This document shows, piece by piece, positions 1-5,338 of a stretch of 5,338 nt of DNA. The DNA comes from an uncultured Burkholderiales bacterium (GTDB taxonomy: Bacteria > Pseudomonadota > Gammaproteobacteria > Burkholderiales > Burkholderiaceae_C). Under the pieces are notes generated by a model, which did no database searches, was not told the origin of the DNA, and saw nothing but the letters and a program-made list of their open reading frames with translations. Location of the stretch: positions 1-5,338 of the forward strand of contig CAIODK010000221.1 of assembly GCA_903856995.1 (NCBI GenBank). The letters are read 5' to 3'. Positions within the stretch are counted from its first letter, which is position 1. The number at the start of each line of letters is the position of its first letter. The translations under genes were made by a program, and so were the position numbers.

Positions 1-707
1 AAGACTTCCAGCAACCGGTCTAAGCCACCGTCGTTGATGGCCACCATCGCCTGCTCGCGCACCTTGGGTTTGGCGTGATACGCCACCGACAAGCCAGCTT
101 CGCCCATCATCAACAAATCGTTTGCGCCGTCGCCCATGGCAATGGCTTGTTTGGGGCTGATGCCCATTTGCGCGCAAATGTGTAGCAGCATCTTGCGCTT
201 TTCTGCGCCGTCGCAAATATCGCCCCAGTCTTGGGTGACCACATCGCCCGTGAGGTGGCCGTTGTCAATCGCCAGCACATTGCTGCGGGCGTAGTCGATG
301 TTCAGCATCTCGCACACGCGGTCGGCAAAGAAGGTGAAGCCTCCGCTGACCAACAGCACCTTCATGCCGTGGGCTTTGCAGGTGTCCACCAGTGTTTTGG
401 CACCGGGGTTTAAGCGCAGACGTTGTTCAAACACCTCGTGCAAGGCCGCTTCGGGCACACCTTTGAGCAGCGCCACGCGGCGGCGCAAGCTGTCTTTGAA
501 ATCGGTAATCTCACCGCGCATCGCTGCCTCGGTGATGGCCGCCACCTCGGCCTTGCGGCCTACGGCATCGGCAATTTCGTCAATGCACTCAATGTTGATG
601 AGCGTCGAGTCCATGTCAAACGCGATGAGTTTGAAGTCTTGGAGCTTTAGGGGGGCGGTGAAGCCTTGGATGGCAAGGCCGGGGGTAAGTTCGGTGGCAG
701 AAGTCAT
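1..707 (-). CDS. serB: Phosphoserine phosphatase SerB, short form; C-terminal end cut by the window edge
   Basis: This is a HAD-superfamily phosphatase that hydrolyses O-phospho-L-serine to L-serine, the last step of serine biosynthesis, in the cytoplasm. I translated 235 codons. HAD motif I is DMDST at residues 31-35 (nucleophile D31, acid/base D33). Motif II is VSGG at 120-123 (S121). The motif III lysine is in EKRK at 169-172 (K170). Motif IV is GDGAND at 192-197, followed by VAYHAKPKV at 208-216, as in E. coli SerB. Only about 25 residues precede the catalytic domain, so the N-terminal regulatory-type domain of the 322-residue E. coli protein is absent; this short form is common in other bacteria. 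The ATG at 705-707 is the only usable start: an in-frame TGA lies 30 nt upstream and no alternative start precedes DMDST. Few residues should be missing at the C-terminus. It lies 55 bp downstream of mfd on the same strand, so read-through from mfd is possible. No Shine-Dalgarno is visible. Confidence 0.95.
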   Translation of the reverse strand, partial: MTSATELTPGLAIQGFTAPLKLQDFKLIAFDMDSTLINIECIDEIADAVGRKAEVAAITEAAMRGEITDFKDSLRRRVALLKGVPEAALHEVFEQRLRLNPGAKTLVDTCKAHGMKVLLVSGGFTFFADRVCEMLNIDYARSNVLAIDNGHLTGDVVTQDWGDICDGAEKRKMLLHICAQMGISPKQAIAMGDGANDLLMMGEAGLSVAYHAKPKVREQAMVAINDGGLDRLLEV

Positions 708-714
708 ATGGGGG

Positions 715-720
715 ATTATC
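715..720 (-). promoter_or_regulatory. Candidate -10 element for serB, placed for a leaderless mRNA
   Basis: On the minus strand GATAAT (5 of 6 to TATAAT) is followed by 7 nt (CCCCCAT) and then the serB ATG at 707. The upstream 20 nt contain no Shine-Dalgarno, and the C-rich spacer could not act as one. No recognisable -35 sits at 16-18 nt spacing. It lies in the 55-bp mfd-serB gap and would let serB be expressed independently of mfd. Confidence 0.35.
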
Positions 721-762
721 GAGGGTCGCTTGATTCAGTTTTCGGTATCGGGCGCATCTCGT

Positions 763-3700
763 TTAGTGTGCTTCAGCCGCCTTGGCCACCGGTGCTGTGG
801 GCGTGCCGAGCGAGCGCAACACATCGCGCACCATTTGTGCACGAGCTTTGGGTTCGGGCAGCTCGCGTTCGATGCGCAGGCGGTCGTTGCCAGCCAGTTT
901 GATGTGTTTGTTTTTCTGCACCAGCTCGATGATGCGCATGGCATCAAACGGCGGGTTGGCTTTGAAGCTGATGTGCGTCACGCCGGGGGTTGCATCGACT
1001 TTGGTCACGCCGTAGCTGCGGGCTTGCACGCGCAGGCGGTGCACGTCGATGAGGGTTTGGGCTTGTGCGGGCAGTTTGCCAAAGCGGTCCACGATTTCTT
1101 CTAACAGCGCATCGATTTGGTCGCCCGTTTTGGCGGTGGCTAGTTTTTTGTAGAACGACAGGCGCAGGTGCACATCGCCGCAGTAGTCGTCTGGCAGCAG
1201 GGCCGGGGCGTGCAGGTTAATTTCAGTGGTGGCGCTGAGCGGGCTGAGCAGGTCTGGCTCTTCACCGTTCTTCAAGGCGCGCACGGCTTCGCTGAGCATC
1301 TCGTTGTAGAGCTGAAAGCCCACTTCCAGCATGTTGCCGCTTTGGTTTTCGCCCAGCACTTCGCCTGCGCCTCGGATTTCAAGGTCGTGCATGGCGAGGT
1401 AAAAGCCGGAGCCCAGTTCTTCCATTTGCTGAATCGCGTCCAAGCGTTGCGCTGCTTGTTTGGTCAGGCCCTGTGTGTCGGGCACCATGAGGTAGGCGTA
1501 GGCTTGGTGGTGGCTGCGTCCCACGCGGCCGCGTAGCTGGTGCAGCTGGGCCAAACCAAATTTGTCGGCGCGGCTCATGATGATGGTGTTGGCGCTGGGC
1601 ACGTCAATGCCGGTTTCGATGATGGTCGAGCACAGAAGCAGGTTGAAGCGTTGGGCCACGAAGTCGCGCATGACGCGCTCAAGTTCGCGCTCGGGCATTT
1701 GGCCGTGGGCCACGGCGATGCGGGCTTCGGGCAGCAGCTCTTCTAGCTGTGCGCGACGGTTTTCAATCGTGGCCACATCGTTGTGCAAGAAGTAGCACTG
1801 GCCACCGCGTTTGAGCTCGCGCAGCACAGCTTCGCGAATCACACCGTTGCCTTCGTTGCGGACAAAGGTTTTGATGGCCAAGCGGCGTTGCGGCGCGGTG
1901 GCAATCACGCTCAAGTCGCGCAGGCCTTCCAGCGCCATGCCCAAGGTGCGAGGGATGGGCGTGGCGGTGAGCGTGAGGATGTCCACCTCAGCGCGCATGG
2001 CCTTCATGGCTTCTTTGTGGCGCACGCCAAAGCGGTGCTCTTCATCAATGATGAGCAGCCCGAGGTCTTTGAATTTGACGGACTCGCTCAGCAACTTGTG
2101 CGTGCCGATCACGATGTCGACTTGGCCTTCAGCCAAGCCTTTTGCGGCGGCGGTGATTTCTTTGGCGGAGCGAAAGCGGCTCATTTCAGCAATCTTGATG
2201 GGCCATTTGCTAAAGCGGTCGACCAAGGTTTGGTAATGCTGTTCGGCCAACAAGGTGGTGGGCGCTAAGAAGGCCACTTGCTTGCCGCCTGTGACAGCCA
2301 CAAACGCGGCACGCAAGGCCACTTCGGTTTTGCCAAAGCCCACGTCGCCACAGATCAGGCGGTCCATGGGGCGTGGGCTGATCATGTCTTGCATGACCGC
2401 GTGGATGGCGGCGCGTTGGTCGGCGGTTTCTTCAAAGCCAAAGTCGTTGGCGAAGGTTTCGTAGTCTTGCGGTGAGTAGCGGAAGGGGTGGCCTTGGCGC
2501 GTCGCGCGGCGGGCGTAGATGTTCAGGAGTTCTGCGGCTGCATCGCGCACTTGCTCAGCAGCGCGGCGTTTGGCTTTGTCCCATTGGGCGGAGCCAAGTT
2601 TGTGCAGAGGGGCTTCGTCGGCACTCACGCCGGTGTAGCGGCCAATCAGGTGCAGCTGGCTCACCGGCACATAGAGCACGGCTTTGTCTGCGTATTCGAG
2701 GTGCAAGAACTCTTGCAGCGCGGGTGTGCCGTCGGCGTTCTTTTCGCCCAAGTCCATGTTGACCAAACCACGGTAGCGGCCAATGCCGTGGGCGTTGTGC
2801 ACCACGGGGTCTCCTAGGTTGAGTTCAGCCAAGTCTTTGATGAGGGCTTCTACGTCGCTGACTTGCTCTTGTTTCTTGCGTCGGCGTGTGGTTGCACCCA
2901 CTGCAAACAGCTCGGTCTCGGTGATCAGGTCTAGGCCGGCTTCGGTCCAGCTGAACCCGATTTGCAAGGCGGCGGTGGCGATGCCGAACTTTTCTGCACT
3001 CGCTTCAAACTCAGCCAGCGAGTCAAACGCGGGTGGGTTGAGGTTGGAGGAGCGTAGAAAGTCGAGCAGGCTTTCGCGGCGGCCATCGCTTTCGGCCAAG
3101 ATGAGCAAGCGGTTGGCCGTGTGGCCTGCATAGGCTTGCAGTTTTTGTAGGGGGTCTGCCGCACCTCGCACCACTGTGAGGTCGGGCAGGGTTTGTGCAA
3201 ACGCGTTGTCGATCACGTCCGTGGCGTGGGGTCGCAGGTTGAATTGCGCATAGCTGTTGGCGGCGGCGTAAAACTGCTCGGCGTTCAAAAATAAATTTGC
3301 CGGAGGCAAGGCGGGGCGCTCTGGGTCACCCTGCACCAAGCGGTAACGGTCTTGCGTGTCTTGCCAAAAGCGTTGAAAGACCGACTCTAGGTCCCCATGC
3401 AGCACCACCGTGGCAGAGCCACCGAGGTAGTCAAACACGTTGGCGGTCTCTTCAAAGAACAAAGGCAGGTAGTACTCAATGCCTGCGGTGGCGATGCCGT
3501 TGCCAATATCTTTGTAGATCCGGCTCTTGGTCGGGTCGCCCTCGAGCATTTCGCGCCAACGGTTGCGAAACAGCGCGCGCGCGGCATCGTCCATCGGGAA
3601 CTCGCGCCCTGGCAGCAAGCGTACTTCGGGCACGGGGTAGAGGCTGCGTTGGCTGTCTGGGTCAAAGGTGCGGATGGAGTCGATTTCGTTGTCAAACAAA

Positions 3701-4245
3701 TCCACGCGGTAGGGCACCAGCGAACCCATGGGGAACAGGTCAATCAACCCGCCGCGCACGGCGTACTCACCTGGGCTGACCACTTGGGTCACGTGCGTGT
3801 AGCCTGCGAGCGTGAGTTGCGATTTGAGCTTGGCTTCGTCAAGTGCTTGCTTGACCTTGAAGTGAAAGGTGTAGCCCGCCAAGAACGCAGGTGGTGCCAA
3901 ACGGTACAGCGCGGTGGTGGCGGGAATGAGCACCACATCGGCATCGCCTTGCGAGATGCGCCACAGTGTGGCCAAGCGCTCGCTGATCAGGTCTTGATGG
4001 GGCGAGAAGCTGTCGTAGGGCAGTGTTTCCCAATCGGGGAAGAGCACGCAGCGCAAGTCGGGGGCGAAGAACGCCATTTCGTCTTGTAGGCGCTGTGCAT
4101 CCCCCGCATCGGCGGTGACGATGGCCACGCGTTGTTGCTTGGCTTTTTCGCGGGTGCCTAACTGCGCGAGCAGCAAAGCATCGGCAGAACCGATAGGGCG
4201 GGGCAGGGCAAATCGCTTGCCAGGACTCAATGAGGGCAGATGCAT
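763..4245 (-). CDS. mfd: Transcription-repair coupling factor Mfd (ATP-dependent DNA translocase)
   Basis: Mfd binds RNA polymerase stalled at a DNA lesion, pushes it off by translocating on DNA, and recruits UvrA for nucleotide excision repair. From the chosen start it has 1160 residues (E. coli 1148). In order: the UvrB-like UvrA-binding module, with WETLPYDSFSPHQD near 72-85 and RGGLIDLFPMGS at 164-175; the polymerase-interacting CarD-like domain, beginning GDPVVHNAHGIGRYRGL at 478-494; the helicase core, with Walker A GDVGFGKTE at 633-641, DEEH at 734-737, TLTATPIPRT at 758-767, ETGIDVP at 877-883 and QLRGRVGR at 903-910; the translocation (TRG) motif DLEIRGAGEVLGENQSGN at 954-971; then the C-terminal autoinhibitory domain. 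No frameshift or missing key residue was seen. The ORF could start 13 codons earlier at 4284. I prefer 4245 because the family-like sequence (PSLSPGKRFALPRP) follows this Met directly and the extension has no family resemblance. There is no Shine-Dalgarno before either ATG. Confidence 0.98.
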   Translation of the reverse strand: MHLPSLSPGKRFALPRPIGSADALLLAQLGTREKAKQQRVAIVTADAGDAQRLQDEMAFFAPDLRCVLFPDWETLPYDSFSPHQDLISERLATLWRISQGDADVVLIPATTALYRLAPPAFLAGYTFHFKVKQALDEAKLKSQLTLAGYTHVTQVVSPGEYAVRGGLIDLFPMGSLVPYRVDLFDNEIDSIRTFDPDSQRSLYPVPEVRLLPGREFPMDDAARALFRNRWREMLEGDPTKSRIYKDIGNGIATAGIEYYLPLFFEETANVFDYLGGSATVVLHGDLESVFQRFWQDTQDRYRLVQGDPERPALPPANLFLNAEQFYAAANSYAQFNLRPHATDVIDNAFAQTLPDLTVVRGAADPLQKLQAYAGHTANRLLILAESDGRRESLLDFLRSSNLNPPAFDSLAEFEASAEKFGIATAALQIGFSWTEAGLDLITETELFAVGATTRRRKKQEQVSDVEALIKDLAELNLGDPVVHNAHGIGRYRGLVNMDLGEKNADGTPALQEFLHLEYADKAVLYVPVSQLHLIGRYTGVSADEAPLHKLGSAQWDKAKRRAAEQVRDAAAELLNIYARRATRQGHPFRYSPQDYETFANDFGFEETADQRAAIHAVMQDMISPRPMDRLICGDVGFGKTEVALRAAFVAVTGGKQVAFLAPTTLLAEQHYQTLVDRFSKWPIKIAEMSRFRSAKEITAAAKGLAEGQVDIVIGTHKLLSESVKFKDLGLLIIDEEHRFGVRHKEAMKAMRAEVDILTLTATPIPRTLGMALEGLRDLSVIATAPQRRLAIKTFVRNEGNGVIREAVLRELKRGGQCYFLHNDVATIENRRAQLEELLPEARIAVAHGQMPERELERVMRDFVAQRFNLLLCSTIIETGIDVPSANTIIMSRADKFGLAQLHQLRGRVGRSHHQAYAYLMVPDTQGLTKQAAQRLDAIQQMEELGSGFYLAMHDLEIRGAGEVLGENQSGNMLEVGFQLYNEMLSEAVRALKNGEEPDLLSPLSATTEINLHAPALLPDDYCGDVHLRLSFYKKLATAKTGDQIDALLEEIVDRFGKLPAQAQTLIDVHRLRVQARSYGVTKVDATPGVTHISFKANPPFDAMRIIELVQKNKHIKLAGNDRLRIERELPEPKARAQMVRDVLRSLGTPTAPVAKAAEAH

Positions 4246-4252
4246 TGCTGTA

Positions 4253-4258
4253 ATTCTA
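4253..4258 (-). promoter_or_regulatory. Candidate -10 element for mfd, placed for a leaderless mRNA
   Basis: On the minus strand the sequence reads TAGAAT (5 of 6 to TATAAT), then 7 nt (TACAGCA), then the mfd ATG at 4245. RNA starting a normal distance after this hexamer would begin at or next to the A of the ATG. No Shine-Dalgarno intervenes. The best -35-like sequence is TGGGCA (4278-4283, 4 of 6 to TTGACA) at a long 19-nt spacing, so the promoter call is tentative. Confidence 0.4.
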
Positions 4259-4262
4259 GAAT
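4253..4262. repeat. Perfect 10-bp palindrome ATTCTAGAAT in the divergent promoter region
   Basis: ATTCTAGAAT is identical to its reverse complement, so it offers TAGAAT as a -10-like hexamer on each strand, one facing mfd and one facing ispD. It could equally be an operator half of some dimeric regulator, or chance. It is the most AT-rich stretch near the mfd start. Confidence 0.7.
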
Positions 4263-4268
4263 GGGGGC

Positions 4269-4283
4269 TGGGCTCTATGCCCA
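4269..4283. repeat. Inverted repeat TGGGC-N5-TGCCCA-type dyad (stem-loop) upstream of ispD
   Basis: TGGGC (4269-4273), a 5-nt gap TCTAT, then GCCCA (4279-4283) form a perfect 5-bp stem. It ends 10 nt before the ispD ATG at 4294 and would sit at the very 5' end of an ispD RNA started from the 4257-4262 hexamer. The AT-rich AAATTATT follows it. It could be a 5'-terminal stabilising hairpin or a protein-binding dyad; it lacks the U-run expected of a terminator. Confidence 0.45.
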
Positions 4284-4293
4284 AAATTATTCA

Positions 4294-5004
4294 ATGCCCT
4301 CACATCTCTTCCCCCCCGATCGTTTTTTTGCGGTCATCCCGTGCGCGGGCTTTGGTAGCCGCGCTGGCACGTCCCTGCCTAAGCAATACCAACCCATCGC
4401 TGGTGTACCCATGGTGGTCCACACCCTCAAAGCCTTTGCCGGCGTGGGGCGTATCACGCAAGGCTTGCTGGTATTAGCGCCTGACGATGCCCACATGGAC
4501 GACGTGCTGGCGGCCTACCCTCAGCCCCTGTTTGGCAGCGTGCGCAACGGCGGGGCAACCCGTGCTGCCAGCGTGTTGGCGGGTTTGCATCAGTTGGCGC
4601 AGCAGGGCGTTCGCGACTCTGATTGGGTGTTGGTGCATGACGCAGCCCGTTGCTTGGTCACCTCAGCGCAAATCAACACCTTGATCGACGCCTGCCAAAC
4701 GGATGATGTGGGCGGTTTGTTGGCGCATAAGCTCGCCGACACATTAAAAACAGAGCTTGAGGGGCGCGTGTCAAAAACGGTGGACCGATCCGACAAGTGG
4801 TTGGCGCAAACCCCGCAAATGTTTCGCTTGGGGGTGTTGCAACAGGCCTTGGCGCACGCAGGTCCGGCTGTGACGGATGAGGCCAGTGCCCTTGAAGCTG
4901 TGGGTTTGCACCCTAAGCTGGTCGCTGGCAGTGCACAAAACTTCAAGGTCACGTACCCAGAAGACTTTGCGTTGGCTGACGCTATTTTGAAATCAAGAGG
5001 TTGA
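4294..5004 (+). CDS. ispD: 2-C-methyl-D-erythritol 4-phosphate cytidylyltransferase IspD
   Basis: IspD joins CTP and 2-C-methyl-D-erythritol 4-phosphate to give CDP-ME and pyrophosphate, the third step of the MEP isoprenoid pathway. The 236-residue product has the family's full length and motifs. The CTP-binding loop is PCAGFGSRAG..LPKQY at 16-32 (R23 and K30 match E. coli R20 and K27). GGATRAASV is at 86-94, VHDAAR at 114-119 (D116), KLADTLK at 146-152 (T150, matching T140), DRSDKWLAQTPQMF at 164-177 (R165, matching R157), TDEASALEAVG at 194-204, and NFKVTYPEDFALA at 216-228 (K218, matching K213). The start is uncertain. In-frame ATGs lie at 4240, 4261 and 4294. I chose 4294 because about 12 residues before the AVIPCAG strand is normal for the family, and the 4240 start would lie inside mfd. 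None has a well-placed Shine-Dalgarno. It is divergent from mfd and 7 bp upstream of ispF. Confidence 0.96.
   Translation: MPSHLFPPDRFFAVIPCAGFGSRAGTSLPKQYQPIAGVPMVVHTLKAFAGVGRITQGLLVLAPDDAHMDDVLAAYPQPLFGSVRNGGATRAASVLAGLHQLAQQGVRDSDWVLVHDAARCLVTSAQINTLIDACQTDDVGGLLAHKLADTLKTELEGRVSKTVDRSDKWLAQTPQMFRLGVLQQALAHAGPAVTDEASALEAVGLHPKLVAGSAQNFKVTYPEDFALADAILKSRG
4311..4329 (+). repeat. Paired homopolymer runs C7 and T7 in the 5' end of ispD
   Basis: Seven C (4311-4317) and, five bases later, seven T (4323-4329) occur in ispD codons 6-12 (F-P-P-D-R-F-F), before the conserved AVIPCAG strand. The frame reads correctly through both as given. Such runs are typical places for replication or transcription slippage and for sequencing error. 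Confidence 0.85.
4996..5000 (+). promoter_or_regulatory. Shine-Dalgarno candidate for ispF
   Basis: AGAGG lies within the last codons of ispD, 11 nt before the ispF ATG at 5012. The spacing is a little long, but it is the only clear Shine-Dalgarno-like sequence at any of the four gene starts here. Its position implies translation of ispF from the ispD transcript. Confidence 0.55.
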
Positions 5005-5011
5005 ATCGCAC

Positions 5012-5338
5012 ATGACTGTTCCAACATTTCGAATCGGTGAGGGCTGGGATGTCCACGCTCTGGTGGAGGGGCGTCCCTTGATGTTGGGCGGCGTTCGCAT
5101 TGAACACACCCATGGCCTGCTAGGGCACTCCGACGCGGATGTGCTGTTGCATGCGATCACTGACGCCTTGTTGGGCGCTGCTGCATTGGGTGACATCGGC
5201 AGGCACTTTTCCGATGCGGATGGCGCTTACAAAGGCGCGGATTCTTGGTTGTTGTTGCAAAAGACAGCCGCATTGGTCAGGGCTGCCGGCTATCAGATTG
5301 GCAACATCGACAGCACGGTGATCGCCCAAACGCCCAAG
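5012..5338 (+). CDS. ispF: 2-C-methyl-D-erythritol 2,4-cyclodiphosphate synthase IspF, N-terminal part (runs off the window)
   Basis: IspF converts CDP-ME 2-phosphate to methylerythritol cyclodiphosphate with release of CMP, two steps after IspD in the MEP pathway; the family forms a homotrimer that binds a divalent metal. The first 109 codons are present, of about 160 usual for the family. The metal ligands are visible: D13 and H15 in GEGWDVH (9-15), and H47 after HSDADV (39-44), matching E. coli D8, H10 and H42. DIGRHFSDAD is at 61-70 and KGADS at 74-78. IAQTPK at 104-109 corresponds to the cytidine-contacting IAQAPK segment of E. coli. The missing third includes the conserved TTTE.LGF region. 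The start at 5012 is 7 bp after the ispD stop, with AGAGG upstream, consistent with one ispD-ispF transcript. The two genes are separate here, unlike the IspDF fusions of some other proteobacteria. The frame is open to the window edge. Confidence 0.97.
   Translation, partial: MTVPTFRIGEGWDVHALVEGRPLMLGGVRIEHTHGLLGHSDADVLLHAITDALLGAAALGDIGRHFSDADGAYKGADSWLLLQKTAALVRAAGYQIGNIDSTVIAQTPK

Larger units (their letters stand above)
4246..4262 (+). promoter_or_regulatory. Candidate ispD promoter elements: extended -10 TGCTGTAAT and a second -10 TAGAAT
   Basis: TGCTGTAAT at 4246-4254 is an extended -10 (TGn plus TGTAAT, 5 of 6). A start 6-7 nt after it would fall at 4261, an in-frame ATG of the ispD ORF. 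TAGAAT at 4257-4262 (5 of 6) would instead place transcription start near 4269-4270, giving a leader of about 24 nt before the ATG at 4294. No good -35 was found for either; an extended -10 often does without one. Confidence 0.35.

Noticed and set aside
298..1104. Plus-strand open frame of 268 codons spanning the serB start and the mfd 3' end
   Set aside because: It is antisense to two well-supported genes and crosses their intergenic gap. The translation has no recognisable domain and is low in complexity (Ser/Ala, then Ala/Val/His/Gln rich), as expected from the complement of GC-rich coding DNA.
1783..2268. Plus-strand open frame of 161 codons, opposite the mfd helicase core
   Set aside because: The sense strand encodes invariant helicase motifs here, which accounts for the sequence fully. 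The antisense product resembles no family I know.
3573..3583. Alternating GC run (GCGCGCGCGCG) that might form Z-DNA
   Set aside because: It is short, lies inside mfd coding sequence and is explained by Ala/Arg codons in a GC-rich genome.
3397..4089. Plus-strand open frame of 230 codons within mfd
   Set aside because: It lies wholly antisense to the conserved N-terminal half of Mfd. Its His/Val/Ala/Gln-rich composition is the usual reverse-complement shadow, and no start signals or motifs were seen.
4246..4284. Thirteen-codon N-terminal extension of Mfd starting at the ATG at 4284
   Set aside because: The extension MGIEPSPHSRITA has no family resemblance, no Shine-Dalgarno precedes it, and it would cover the candidate promoter palindrome and dyad. 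The internal ATG at 4245 gives the normal length.
1..5338. Search by eye for mobile elements, CRISPR repeats, tRNA or rRNA genes, riboswitches and long direct repeats
   Set aside because: Nothing supportable was found; about 98% of the window is explained by four ordinary, intact or edge-cut genes.

Overview
The window holds four housekeeping genes of a GC-rich betaproteobacterium, in the order serB(-) / mfd(-) / ispD(+) / ispF(+). Serine phosphatase and transcription-repair genes run leftward, and two MEP-pathway isoprenoid genes run rightward from a very short divergent intergenic region. The protein motifs (IspD beginning AVIPCAGFGSR, IspF beginning RIGEGWDVHAL, a short SerB) and the gene order suggest Burkholderiales, probably Comamonadaceae. 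That assignment is from memory of such proteins, not from a search.

Layout. Positions 1-707 (minus) carry nearly all of SerB; the last few residues lie beyond the left edge. A 55-bp gap without a visible terminator separates it from mfd (763-4245, minus), a full-length, apparently intact transcription-repair coupling factor. Positions 4246-4293 are a 48-bp divergent control region. IspD (4294-5004, plus) is complete. IspF (5012 onward, plus) follows after 7 bp and is cut by the right edge after 109 codons.

How the genes work together. IspD and IspF catalyse two steps of the non-mevalonate (MEP) route to IPP and DMAPP and look like one transcription unit. Mfd removes RNA polymerase stalled at DNA lesions and recruits UvrA. 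SerB makes the last step of serine synthesis. There is no evident biochemical link between the left pair and the right pair; they share only the control region.

The window contains no mobile element, RNA gene, CRISPR array or unfamiliar protein, and I found no undescribed system. The noteworthy signals are in the non-coding DNA. Both minus-strand genes have a -10-like hexamer exactly 7 nt before an ATG that lacks a Shine-Dalgarno sequence, which suggests leaderless mRNAs. The divergent region contains a perfect 10-bp palindrome that gives a -10-like TAGAAT on both strands, plus a small stem-loop dyad. The ispD 5' end has an ambiguous start and paired 7-nt homopolymer runs.
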